A stretch of DNA of 64,000 bases from contig NZ_CP058910.1 of the NCBI RefSeq assembly GCF_013415885.1, forward strand, positions 248,001 to 312,000, in the 5' to 3' direction. This document shows, piece after piece, positions 25,051-33,455 of this stretch. Within the stretch, counting starts at the first letter, position 1. Each line of letters begins with the position of its first letter. The position numbers and the translations under genes were made by a program. Origin of the DNA: Halosimplex rubrum (GTDB lineage: Archaea > Halobacteriota > Halobacteria > Halobacteriales > Haloarculaceae). Under the pieces are notes generated by a model. It was not told where the DNA came from, did no database searches, and saw only the letters and a list, made by a program, of their open reading frames with translations.

Positions 25051-27426
25051 ATGACGCAGTCGATCCGTGTGTTGCTCGTCGACGGCGACCGGGCGTTCAC
25101 GGAGACGGCCACCGAGCGGCTCGAAGCGGCGGCGAGACCGTTCGACGTGACCGCGGTGGAGCGGGCCGACGAGGCGCTCGACCGACTCGACGCCCGACGG
25201 GTCGACTGCATCGTCACCGGGAACCGGCTCCCCGACCGGAGCGGGCTGTGGCTCCTCGACGCCGTCCGCGAGCGCCGTCCGGAGATCCCGGTGATCCTCG
25301 CGGCCCGGAAGGGCGAAGCCGTCGCCGAACGAGCGATCGACGCCGGCGCGGCCGAGTTCCTCCGGAAGGACACGCCCGACCAGTACGCCCTCCTGGCCCA
25401 CCGGATCGACGACGCGGTCGGGTCGGCCGGGCCAGTCGACCGCGGTCCGGTCGGCGCCGCCGAACGGGTCGACGGCGGGACCGCCGAGCCCGTCGACGGC
25501 GCGGCCGAGCGCGCCGACGAGGTCGACTGGCCGCGGCTGGTGGTCGGGCACATGAGCGAGGGGGTGTACGTCGTCGACGGCGACTACCGGTTCCGGTTCG
25601 CGGACCACCGGATGGACCAGCCGCCGGCGGCGATCGACGGCGGGCTGGAGGGGGAGCGACTGCCGGTGCTGGCCGAGACGGGCATCCTCGAACCGGAGGA
25701 CGTGCGGCGGGTGACGGAGGCCGTCGACGACGTGGTCGGGGACGGCGCGGCCGAACGCCACGTCGAGTTCGAGTCGCCGGTCGAGTCGCCGACCAGAGCG
25801 GTCGACCTCAGGGCCGTTCCCGTCCATACCGGCGAGGGCGAGCGGTTCGCGCTGCTGACGACCCGCGACGTGACCGAGCGCCGCGAGCGCGAGCGGGAAC
25901 TGGCGCGCTACGAGACGCTGGTCGAGGAGGTCACCGATATCGTCACGGTCCTCGACGAGACGGGAGTCATCGAGTACCAGAGCCCCGCCGCCAAGCACGT
26001 GCTGGGCTACGAGCCCGGGGAACTGGTCGGCGAGACGGTGTTCGAGTATATCCACCCGGAGGACCACGAGACGGTCGCCGAGCGGTTCGCGGCGTTCGTC
26101 GAGCGACCGGGCGCGACCGAGGGCATCGAGTTCCGGATGCGGACCGCCGCGGGCGAGTGGCGCTGGATCGAGTCGAAGGCGACCAACCGGACGGAGACGG
26201 CTTTCGATGGGTACGTCGTCACCTCGCGGGACATGACGGAGCGCAAGCGCCGCGAGGGGCGGCTGAGCGCGCTCCACGAGGCGACGCGGGCGTTCATGGA
26301 GGCGCCCGACCGCGGCTCGGTGGCCGAACGGGCCGTCGAGACAGCGCGTGACGTGCTGGACATGCCCGTCAACGGGCTCTGGTTCTACGACCCGGAGACG
26401 GACGCCCTCGAACCCGCGGCGATCACCGACGAGGCCGCCGACCTGCTCGGCACGGCGCCGACCTACGACAGCGGCGAGAGCCTCTCCTGGGAGGCCTTCC
26501 AGTCGGGGGAGGTCCGCGTCTACGACGACCTCTCGACGGCCGAGGGACTGTTGAACCCCGACACGCCGATCAGCAGCGAGCTGATACTCCCCCTGGGCGA
26601 GCACGGCGTGTTGAACCTCGGTGCGACCACCGAGCAGGCCTTCGACGATGTGGACGTGTCGCTCGCCCGGATCCTCGCGAACACGACCGAGGCCGCGCTC
26701 GCGCGGGCCGACCGCGAGAGCGAACTCAGACGCCGCCGCGAGGAGCTGGCCCGCCAGAACGAACGGCTCGAGGAGTTCGCGAGCATCGTCAGCCACGACC
26801 TCCGGAACCCGCTGAACGTCCTCGCCGGCTGCCTGGAGATGATCGACGCCGACGACGACGACTACCTCGACCTGTGCGAGCGGTCGGTCGAGCGGATGGA
26901 ACAGCTCATCGAGGACATCCTGACGCTGACCCGCCAGGGCGAGCGCGTCGACGCGGTCGAACCGGTGGACATCGCGACGGTCGCCCGGACGAGCTGGGGG
27001 ACCGTCGCCACCGGCGACGCGACACTCCACGTCGACGCCGGGACGGTCGTCGAGGCCGACGAGTCGCGGCTCCGCCGGCTCTTCGAGAACCTGTTCCGCA
27101 ACGCCGTGGAGCACGGCTCCACGAGCCCTGCTTCGCAGGCTCCCGAGGACGCTGTCGAGCACGCCGGCGACGGCGTGACCGTCCGCGTGGGCGCCCTCGA
27201 CGACGAGCCGGGCTTTTTCGTCGAAGACGACGGGCCGGGCATCCCGGCGGACCGCCGCGACAGAGTGTTCGAGAGCGGCTTCTCGACCGCGTCGGGCGGC
27301 ACCGGACTCGGCCTCTCTATCGTCGCACAGACCGCCGACGCCCACGGCTGGGACGTTCGCGTGACCGACGCCGACGGTGACGGCTCGGGCGCGCGCTTCG
27401 AGGTCGTCGGCGTCGACGAAGCGTGA
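25051..27426 (+). CDS. Hybrid sensor kinase: degenerate receiver, PAS, PAS, GAF, histidine kinase
   Basis: The 791-residue soluble protein reads, in order: receiver-like domain (1-125), divergent PAS (about 165-275), canonical PAS (about 290-405, ending in SRDMTERKRREG), GAF (about 415-555), HisKA with H-box IVSHDLRNPLNVLAG (about 585) and HATPase_c with FENLFRNAVEHG, DDGPGIP and GTGLGLSIV. In the receiver, the position that normally carries the phosphorylated Asp reads CIVTGNRLPD, that is, Gly in place of Asp, while the conserved Lys (LRKD) remains. The receiver is therefore probably not phosphorylated. No partner regulator is adjacent. Confidence 0.9.
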   Translation: MTQSIRVLLVDGDRAFTETATERLEAAARPFDVTAVERADEALDRLDARRVDCIVTGNRLPDRSGLWLLDAVRERRPEIPVILAARKGEAVAERAIDAGAAEFLRKDTPDQYALLAHRIDDAVGSAGPVDRGPVGAAERVDGGTAEPVDGAAERADEVDWPRLVVGHMSEGVYVVDGDYRFRFADHRMDQPPAAIDGGLEGERLPVLAETGILEPEDVRRVTEAVDDVVGDGAAERHVEFESPVESPTRAVDLRAVPVHTGEGERFALLTTRDVTERRERERELARYETLVEEVTDIVTVLDETGVIEYQSPAAKHVLGYEPGELVGETVFEYIHPEDHETVAERFAAFVERPGATEGIEFRMRTAAGEWRWIESKATNRTETAFDGYVVTSRDMTERKRREGRLSALHEATRAFMEAPDRGSVAERAVETARDVLDMPVNGLWFYDPETDALEPAAITDEAADLLGTAPTYDSGESLSWEAFQSGEVRVYDDLSTAEGLLNPDTPISSELILPLGEHGVLNLGATTEQAFDDVDVSLARILANTTEAALARADRESELRRRREELARQNERLEEFASIVSHDLRNPLNVLAGCLEMIDADDDDYLDLCERSVERMEQLIEDILTLTRQGERVDAVEPVDIATVARTSWGTVATGDATLHVDAGTVVEADESRLRRLFENLFRNAVEHGSTSPASQAPEDAVEHAGDGVTVRVGALDDEPGFFVEDDGPGIPADRRDRVFESGFSTASGGTGLGLSIVAQTADAHGWDVRVTDADGDGSGARFEVVGVDEA

Positions 27427-27432
27427 CGCCGG

Positions 27433-27861
27433 CTACGCCTCGACGACGACCGTCCCGACCATCCCCTGGCGGGAGTGGGGGATGCAGACGTAGGTGTACT
27501 CGCCGGCCGTCTCGAAGGTGTGCTCGTAGGTCTCGCCCTGCGGAACCGTCTGCCCGACCGCCCCGTCGTCGTAGCTTGCGAACGGCTCGGCGCCCTCCGG
27601 CAGGGTGACCTGCGGGGCGTCGCCGGGGCGACAGCCGACGTTGTGCGTCGGGCTGTCGAAGTACCAGGTGACCGTCTCGCCGACCGAGACGGTGTACTCC
27701 TCGGGGTCGAAGGCGTAGGCGCCGTCCGGGCCGGCGACGATATCGCCGGAGTCGGGTGTCCCCGTCGGACCGTCGGTATCGTCGTTCGTACAGCCGGCGG
27801 CGGCACCGACGGCGGCGAGGCCGGTGGCGCGGAGGAGCGAGCGGCGCGAGAAGCGTGCCAT
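27433..27861 (-). CDS. Halocyanin-like blue copper lipoprotein
   Basis: The 142-residue protein begins MARFSRRSLLRATGLAAVG, a Tat signal, and has the lipobox Cys C24 (AAGCTND). The plastocyanin fold carries type 1 copper ligands H73 (PTHNVG), C126 and H129 (CIPHSRQG) and M134. It is an externally anchored electron carrier between respiratory complexes in haloarchaea. It converges with the kinase gene; the two stops are only 6 nt apart. Confidence 0.93.
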   Translation of the reverse strand: MARFSRRSLLRATGLAAVGAAAGCTNDDTDGPTGTPDSGDIVAGPDGAYAFDPEEYTVSVGETVTWYFDSPTHNVGCRPGDAPQVTLPEGAEPFASYDDGAVGQTVPQGETYEHTFETAGEYTYVCIPHSRQGMVGTVVVEA

Positions 27862-27904
27862 GGTCGGCGCTGGGGCCGGACGGGCCTTCAGTAACCCGGT
27901 ACCG

Positions 27905-28585
27905 TCACCCGAGCCGTTCGACGACGGCGCTGCCCTCGACGTAGACGAGCCCCTCGCGGTCGGCGTAGGCTCGGGCGGCGGCCGGCGAGAGCGCGGCGCC
28001 GCCCTCGTCGTCGAGCATCTCGCAGACGACCATCGCCGGCGGGAGGTCGGCGGCGTCGGCCAGCGCGACGGCCAGTTCGGTGTGGCCCTTCCGGTCGGCG
28101 AGCAGGTCGGGCGCCGCCCGGAGGACGTGGACGTGACCGGGCGCGCGGAACTCGCCCGCGAAGTCCGTCTCCTCGGGTGCGGCCGCGGCGGCGGCGAGTT
28201 CGGTGATCGTGAGCGCCCGGTCCTCGTCTGTAATCCCGGTGTAGGTGTCGCGGTGGTTCACGGTGAACGAGAACGACGACCGCTCGTCGTAGCCCAGGTC
28301 GTGGTCGGCCGCGGCGGGGTGGTCGATGACATCCTGAACGTACGGCAGGTCGAACGCCACCGCGACGGCGTCGGCGAGCGCGACGCAGACCAGCCCGCCG
28401 GCGTCGTTGCGCATGCGGGCGACCGCGTCGGGCGTGACCGCGCCCGCGGGGTAGACAACGTCGACCTCGCCCTCGCGGTCGGCGGCGTCGTGGACGAGGA
28501 TCGGGTCGCCGCGGCGCAGCGCGTCGACCGCCCGGTCGACGGTCGCCGTCGCGGTCGCGGTCGAAGTCGATGCGTCGCCGGTCAT
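27905..28585 (-). CDS. ribB: 3,4-dihydroxy-2-butanone-4-phosphate synthase
   Basis: The 226-residue protein matches RibB of riboflavin synthesis, converting ribulose 5-phosphate to dihydroxybutanone phosphate and formate. Visible motifs are VHDAADREGEVDVVYPAG, MRNDAGGLVCVAL, FSFTVNHRDTYTGITDEDRA, FRAPGHVHVLRA, RKGHTELAVALA and AMVVCEMLDDEGG. The start ATG 28585 follows the stop of rbkR by one base, so the two genes form an operon in which the riboflavin-kinase/regulator is first. Confidence 0.95.
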   Translation of the reverse strand: MTGDASTSTATATATVDRAVDALRRGDPILVHDAADREGEVDVVYPAGAVTPDAVARMRNDAGGLVCVALADAVAVAFDLPYVQDVIDHPAAADHDLGYDERSSFSFTVNHRDTYTGITDEDRALTITELAAAAAAPEETDFAGEFRAPGHVHVLRAAPDLLADRKGHTELAVALADAADLPPAMVVCEMLDDEGGAALSPAAARAYADREGLVYVEGSAVVERLG

Positions 28586-28586
28586 G

Positions 28587-29294
28587 CTATCGCTGTTCGG
28601 TGACATGGATGGTGAGAGCGGAGCCGTCCGCCAGCCCCAGTTGGTCGCGGAGTTTCACCGGCGCGATGATCTCGAGCTGGTCGTCGCCGTGGTGGGTGCG
28701 CTCAGGGCTGATGACGTGGGCGTCCTCGAACGTCTCGCCGTTCTCGGCTTCGACCGTGGCCGGGTAGCAGTACGCGGGCCCGTAGGTGCGCTCGTCGTCC
28801 TCCCAGCCGTCGATGGTGACGGGCTCGAACGAGGAGAGCCGGCCGCGCTCGCGGACGCTCTCCTCGCCGAGCTCGACGTTGAGCGTCCCGAGGAACGGCT
28901 CGTAACCCAGTTTGTCCTCGAACTGGCGCATGTAGCCCGGCAGCGAGATGTAGTGGCGGCCCTCGCCCATCCCGCTGGTGATCGACCCGTGGAGTTCGAC
29001 GCTGGCGTCCCGTTCGAAGATGCGCCGGTAGTCGGCGTACTCGCGCTGGAGCGCGCGCTCGCCGGCCTCCGTGACGGTCACCCACTGGCCGTCGCTGACG
29101 ATCTCCCGTTCGACCAGGTCGGCCTCCTCCAGCCGCTGGAGCCGCCGCGAGGCCGTCTGCGTCGAGGCGTCGAGCCGGTCGGCCAGCGCCGAACAGGACA
29201 CCTTCTGGTCGCCGTCGAGGCCGCCCGACAGCGCCAGCGCCTTCAGCGTCGCCAGCTCCGCGTGGCCCACCGGCGCGCTCGTCGCTTCTGACAT
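28587..29294 (-). CDS. rbkR: CTP-dependent riboflavin kinase and transcriptional regulator RbkR
   Basis: The 235-residue protein combines an N-terminal winged helix (residues 10-85; [18 protein letters not shown]) with a C-terminal archaeal CTP-dependent riboflavin kinase domain ([55 protein letters not shown]). It makes FMN from riboflavin and represses flavin genes. Starting at MSEATSAP (29294) removes a three-residue extension. Direct linkage to ribB fits autoregulation of riboflavin synthesis. The region just upstream holds a CACTAGTG palindrome near 29304 that could be its operator. Confidence 0.93.
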   Translation of the reverse strand: MSEATSAPVGHAELATLKALALSGGLDGDQKVSCSALADRLDASTQTASRRLQRLEEADLVEREIVSDGQWVTVTEAGERALQREYADYRRIFERDASVELHGSITSGMGEGRHYISLPGYMRQFEDKLGYEPFLGTLNVELGEESVRERGRLSSFEPVTIDGWEDDERTYGPAYCYPATVEAENGETFEDAHVISPERTHHGDDQLEIIAPVKLRDQLGLADGSALTIHVTEQR

Positions 29295-29452
29295 ACCTCC
29301 CACTAGTGACCACTCGCCGATAAGGATACCGGATATGAGATGCGTACCAGAATTAAGTAAGACGATCGTGACGGATCGGTCCGTCGGTCGTGCCTGACGG
29401 GAGTACGGGCCGGCGCGTCAAAACGGCGGCGGGTCGCGACCGGCCGCGGGAG

Positions 29453-31051
29453 TCACTCTCCGGGGTCGAGACCGCCGTCGGTGGCGGCGGGGGTCGCGGC
29501 GTTGCCGCCGGTCGCGGCGTCGCCGACGACGAACTCGTCGAGCAACTCCCGGAGGTCGTCGGCCCGGTCGGCGAGCGAGCGGGCGTTGTCGGCGGCCTGG
29601 GTGAGCGAGGCGGTCTGCTCCTCGGCGGCGGCCGACACCTGGTCGGACTCGGTGTCGATCCGGCCGGCCATCTCCGAGACCTCGTCGACCATGCTGGCGA
29701 CCTCCTCGGTGGAGGCGGCCTGGTCGTCGGTCGCGGCGCTGATCTCGGTGATGCTGTCGTGGGCGGTCCGGACCGTCTCGGCCATCTCCTCGAGGGCGTC
29801 CAGCGCTTCGCCGGTGGTCGCGGCGCCCGAGTCGACCCGGTCGGTCATCTCGCGGATGTTCGTGACCGTCCCCTCCGTCGACTCCTGGATGTCCGTGATG
29901 AGCCGCTCGACCTCGTCGGTGGCCTCGGCGGCCTCGGCGGCCAGGCCCTTGATCTCGTCGGCGACGACGGCGAAGCCCTCGCCGGCCTCGCCGGCTCTGG
30001 CGGCCTCGATGCTCGCGTTCAGCGCGAGCATGTTCGTCTGCTCGGCAATCTCGGCGATCATGTCGACCACCTCGCCGATCTCCGACATCTCCGCGGCCAG
30101 CGTCTCCACCTCGTCGACCGTCTCGTCGGCCTTGGTCTCGATGGCGTCGAGTTCGTCGATCGCCTCGCCGGCGGCCTCGCGGCCGGCCTCCCCGACCGCG
30201 ACGGCCTCGCCCGTGGCGTGGTCGAGTTCGTCCGCGGAGGCGGCCACCTCCTCGACGGCGCCCGAGAGCGTGCTCATCTCCGTGGCGACCGACTGGAGGC
30301 GGTCGTTCTGCTCGTCGGCGTCGGCCGAGACCGCCTGCATCGACTCGGCGACCTGCTCGCTGGCCGACTGGCTCTCGGTCGCGCCCGCCTCGACCTCCTC
30401 GCTCGACGCCCCGACCTCGTCCGCGAACGACCGGATCTCCCGAACCGTCTCCTCCAGGTCGTCCATCATCCCGTTGAACGACGCGGCGATCTCCGCCATC
30501 GCCTCGTTGTCGGCCTCGGCGTCCATCCGCCGGGTGAGGTCGCCCGCCGCGGCCGCGCCCATCACGTCGCCGAACTCGGTCGCCTTCCGTTCGAGCGTCT
30601 CGCTCAACTGCCGGGCCTGCTCGCGCTCGCGTTCGGCCCGTTCTTTCGCCTCTTCGGCCGCTTCGCTCGCCTGTTCGGCCTCCAACCGTGCGTCCTCGGC
30701 GTCCTCCTGTAACTCGACGGCCTCCCGGCGCGCCCGGTCAGCTTCCTCCGTCGCGGTCTTCATGTCGTCGACGACCGCCATCGTCCCCGTCGACCCGACG
30801 GCGTAGACGCCGATCGTCGTCCCGAGGAACATCATGCTCAGGGCGTTCATCAGCGCCGGCGCGACGCCGAGCCACTCCAGCAGGACCGAACCGGTCCACA
30901 GCAGCCCCAGCGTCGCCCCGAACGTGAAGTTGACCCAGAACCCGCGTTCGAGGTCCGTGTCCCGCCAGTTCAGGACGCCGACGACGACCGCGCCCGCGAA
31001 CGCGGCCGCCGCGACGAAGTCGAACAGGACCATCAGCGTTATCTCAGCCAC
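29453..31051 (-). CDS. Methyl-accepting chemotaxis transducer with three N-terminal membrane helices
   Basis: The 532-residue protein has three closely spaced hydrophobic segments (about 5-28, 36-60 and 66-90) with almost no extracellular loop. They are followed by a long Ala/Glu coiled coil, a HAMP-like linker ([20 protein letters not shown]) and the MCP signalling hairpin whose tip reads [20 protein letters not shown]. With no periplasmic sensor, it probably reads a signal inside the membrane or from a partner, as sensory-rhodopsin transducers do. It overlaps by 8 nt the preceding gene for a small multi-helix membrane protein, the obvious partner candidate. Confidence 0.92.
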   Translation of the reverse strand: MAEITLMVLFDFVAAAAFAGAVVVGVLNWRDTDLERGFWVNFTFGATLGLLWTGSVLLEWLGVAPALMNALSMMFLGTTIGVYAVGSTGTMAVVDDMKTATEEADRARREAVELQEDAEDARLEAEQASEAAEEAKERAEREREQARQLSETLERKATEFGDVMGAAAAGDLTRRMDAEADNEAMAEIAASFNGMMDDLEETVREIRSFADEVGASSEEVEAGATESQSASEQVAESMQAVSADADEQNDRLQSVATEMSTLSGAVEEVAASADELDHATGEAVAVGEAGREAAGEAIDELDAIETKADETVDEVETLAAEMSEIGEVVDMIAEIAEQTNMLALNASIEAARAGEAGEGFAVVADEIKGLAAEAAEATDEVERLITDIQESTEGTVTNIREMTDRVDSGAATTGEALDALEEMAETVRTAHDSITEISAATDDQAASTEEVASMVDEVSEMAGRIDTESDQVSAAAEEQTASLTQAADNARSLADRADDLRELLDEFVVGDAATGGNAATPAATDGGLDPGE

Positions 31052-31340
31052 CGTCGGGCACCTCCGGTTCGATCTCCCGTTTGCGGTGGACGTACGCGGC
31101 GACCAGGAAGGCGATCCCCGCCCCCATCAGCCCGACGGCGTGTTCGGTCGCGTTCAGCAAGTCACCGAGGAACAGGTCCTCCAGGTTGGTCGCCAGCGCC
31201 GCGACCACCAACAGCCCGTAGCCGACCGCGAACCACCGCGACCGCTCGCGGTACTGGATCGCGACCGGGACGATCCCGACGAGCCCGACGACGGCCACCG
31301 CGACCGTCAGCGGACTCAACGTTGCGAATATGCTTGCCAT
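31044..31340 (-). CDS. Small three-helix membrane protein coupled to the chemotaxis transducer
   Basis: The 98-residue protein has three hydrophobic helices (about 10-28, 35-55 and 65-85) and a charged C-terminal tail ([16 protein letters not shown]). Its 3' end overlaps the transducer start by 8 nt, so the two are translationally coupled. The charged residues near helix ends ([14 protein letters not shown]) could bind a ligand or ion. It has no Lys in a retinal-binding context and is far too small for a rhodopsin. I infer a membrane sensory subunit for the transducer; no family is recognised. Confidence 0.65.
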   Translation of the reverse strand: MASIFATLSPLTVAVAVVGLVGIVPVAIQYRERSRWFAVGYGLLVVAALATNLEDLFLGDLLNATEHAVGLMGAGIAFLVAAYVHRKREIEPEVPDGG

Positions 31341-31516
31341 TCGAATCTCCGTGAGAACACTTCACACAGCATCCGGTATCAACGTACCCCACGAAATACG
31401 ATAAATGATAATCGGAGATCCGCCCGCCCGGCGGATGCCACCGAGAGGGGGTTCGGAGTCGCTCGACTTCGGCGGGTCGAACGGTCGGGACGGGATGGGG
31501 GTCGGGCCAGGACGGC

Positions 31517-31745
31517 TCAGTCGCTCGCTGCGGCGTAGGGGTCCCGTTCCCAGAACTCGCTATCTTTTCTGAGTTTGGGCACCCAAGTGTCCTCGGTCTT
31601 CGAGAGCAGCGTGACGTGCGAGACGGGCACGTCGTTGAGGTAGTCGTGTTCGGGCACGTGTTCCATCACGTCCTCGGTGAACGCCCGCACGCCCTCGTGG
31701 TCGGGCATCGCATCGCGGTCGAGGCGGCCCCGCGAGTGGCCGACG
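31517..31745 (-). pseudogene. Orphan 3' fragment of taw1
   Basis: These 229 nt match the last 229 nt of intact taw1 at 47601-47829 at about 94 percent (14 or so differences by eye) in the same orientation. They encode the taw1 C terminus, from VGHSRGRLDRDAM to DPYA-ASD and the stop, with a few substitutions (for example HED to HEG and QKD to RKD). Homology stops sharply at 31745. Beyond it lie two small hairpins (31748-31762 and 31763-31774) and AT-rich DNA. The frame has no taw1 start and lacks the radical-SAM region. Confidence 0.9.
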
Positions 31746-32385
31746 ACCCCTCGAAGCGAGGGCCCCAGTTGGGGACTGTAGATCTCGGGCGGACCAGAAA
31801 TAGTAAATAACGCAGGTACTAATAAAAACACACATATCAGATAGAATGATAGACAGAGGAATCGTCACTCTGAGCCACAATCCGCTACGAATTCGACCAT
31901 TGAGCGGTATTTATCTGCATTTTAGCCGCCAAAAGCGTGAGATCCGAACTCGAACCGCGAGCTCCAAGACCACACCACTCGACCGTAGACGAGATCTGAA
32001 GTATTGATATAATTGGGGAGAAAATAAAAATATAGTTGATTTGTGTGCCGGAAATTTTCTATATAACTAGATAATCCAGTATCTGGCGAAATAAGAGGGC
32101 CCGACGACGGATAAAGTGGCACAAATTCTAATTTATAACAATTTGAACTGCTATTCTTACCTAACATTGAAATTATGGTTGTTCGCTGGAGAGGCCCCTA
32201 GCCAGTAGGGCGGTGGAGATTACAATCATACACGTGTTATATACTGGTCTGATCTCTACGTTCCGATACATAGTAGAACGTCCGGCGAGATAGTGCGCCG
32301 TCGTCATCACGACCCGAACCCACACCGTCGGCTACCGGATTTGTCCCGAGCGAGCCTGAGCGCACAATTTCATTCGTGGGATGCA
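31746..32385. other. AT-rich non-coding stretch at the island edge
   Basis: After the taw1 fragment the base composition falls abruptly well below that of the surrounding genome up to about 32300. It begins with hairpins CCCTCG-AAG-CGAGGG and CCCCA-GT-TGGGG. The only sizeable frame (31922-32167, minus) has atypical codon use and no recognisable domain. A short stretch around 31935-31985 (minus-strand GCGGTTCGAGTTC) faintly recalls a tRNA T-arm but cannot be folded into a tRNA. I see no gene here. Confidence 0.6.
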
Positions 32386-32398
32386 CAATATATTTATG
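32386..32398 (+). promoter_or_regulatory. TATA box of the Yip1-like gene
   Basis: CAATATATTTATG is centred about 28 nt upstream of ATG 32421, fitting a leaderless transcript and deciding against the upstream in-frame ATG at 32376. Confidence 0.7.
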
Positions 32399-32420
32399 CC
32401 AGGTCAGACAACCGGTTTCC

Positions 32421-33053
32421 ATGGCGGTACGCGTATTCGGGGATCCGGAGCCGTTTATCCAACGCAAAGCAGCGACGGGACGACTCGTGATACCGACCCT
32501 CATCGTGAGCGCCGTCTCGGTCGCGATGAGCCTGCAAGCGGCGGCGGTGTACATCGCGCTGGGCCCCGCCGTGTCGGAAATCATCAACGCCGTCATTCTG
32601 CTGGGCGGGTACTACTTCCTCGAGGGCTTTCTCCTCTGGCTGGCCTTCTCGTTCGCGCTGTACGTCCTGACGCTGGCAGCGGGCGGCCACCCCCTCTTCG
32701 GGCACATCACTCGGATCGTCGGCTGGGGAATGGCGCCGTTCGTCGGAACGGGACTGGTCTGGACGGCTGGCCGCTACTACGCGTTACAGGACGCCACGCC
32801 CCCGAAACTGGCCGTCAACAGCCGGATCGAACACGAGACGAACGGGCTGGCGGAGTTCATGAGTCACGCAGCCGGGGAACCGGCGTTCGTCGCCGCGATG
32901 GTCGCCGGGGGTCTCTTTCTGGCCGTGAGCGGGTACCTCTGGACGCTCGGCCTTACGAAAGCGGGAGAGCTCAGTAAGGCCCGAGCGGCGGTCGTCTCGG
33001 CGATACCACTCCTCGTCTTCTTCGGCTGGCGATTTCTCAACAGCGCCGTTTGA
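32421..33053 (+). CDS. Yip1-family polytopic membrane protein
   Basis: The 210-residue protein resembles the Yip1 domain family. It has an N-terminal amphipathic part (FGDPEPFIQRKAATGRL), five hydrophobic segments (about 20-42, 60-90, 97-118, 150-172 and 185-205) and the family-like segment FGHITRIVGWGMAPFVGTGL. Haloarchaeal Yip1 proteins are of unknown function. It is the first gene inside the suspected island, with its own TATA box. Confidence 0.75.
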   Translation: MAVRVFGDPEPFIQRKAATGRLVIPTLIVSAVSVAMSLQAAAVYIALGPAVSEIINAVILLGGYYFLEGFLLWLAFSFALYVLTLAAGGHPLFGHITRIVGWGMAPFVGTGLVWTAGRYYALQDATPPKLAVNSRIEHETNGLAEFMSHAAGEPAFVAAMVAGGLFLAVSGYLWTLGLTKAGELSKARAAVVSAIPLLVFFGWRFLNSAV

Positions 33054-33172
33054 CGGACAGGGCGGGCGGTCCGCATCTCGCCGACCGCGTGTTCCGAACG
33101 ATGTTTCCGCCCCACCGCCCGACGGAAGCGCGGGCGAGTTCGGTCGCCGTCCCGTTGTTCACCGATGACAAT

Positions 33173-33181
33173 CATTAAACG
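33173..33181 (+). promoter_or_regulatory. TATA-like box of the 64-residue membrane protein gene
   Basis: CATTAAACG is centred about 26 nt upstream of ATG 33203. Confidence 0.5.
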
Positions 33182-33202
33182 AGTGTTATTCGAACTTCCA
33201 GT

Positions 33203-33397
33203 ATGGGCCTCGTTCGACAGGTGTCACGGATCGTCCTCACGCTGGACGTTCTGTTCGTCCTGCTGCTCGGCTTCTCGTACGCGTTCGGCACGTTCGACGC
33301 CGAGACGCGCGTCGTGACGACGCTCGCGGCGATCCCGATCGCCCTGTCGTTTTTGAGCGCGGCGGTCGTCGTCGCGGTCGATTGGGACCCGTTGTAA
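33203..33397 (+). CDS. Small two-helix membrane protein
   Basis: The 64-residue protein has two hydrophobic helices (about 8-27 and 38-60) separated by the short polar turn FDAETRVV, and ends VDWDPL. A TATA-like box at the usual distance supports expression. Function unknown. It converges with the fused ATPase gene. Confidence 0.6.
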   Translation: MGLVRQVSRIVLTLDVLFVLLLGFSYAFGTFDAETRVVTTLAAIPIALSFLSAAVVVAVDWDPL

Positions 33398-33455
33398 CCG
33401 GAGAGCGGGTCCGCTGTGAGGACTCTCGAAGCGGGATCACCGACTTTCCGCCGAA

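Noticed and set aside
31044-31340. Small membrane protein as a rhodopsin-like photoreceptor
   Set aside because: It has only three helices and no lysine in a retinal-binding context.
31930-31995. Possible tRNA remnant (minus-strand GCGGTTCGAGTTC)
   Set aside because: The T-loop-like string is suggestive, but neither the T-stem nor the acceptor stem pairs, and there is no anticodon arm.
31922-32167. 81-residue AT-rich frame on the minus strand at the island edge
   Set aside because: Composition is neutral and unlike local proteins, no promoter or domain was seen, and part of it reads through repeat-like DNA.
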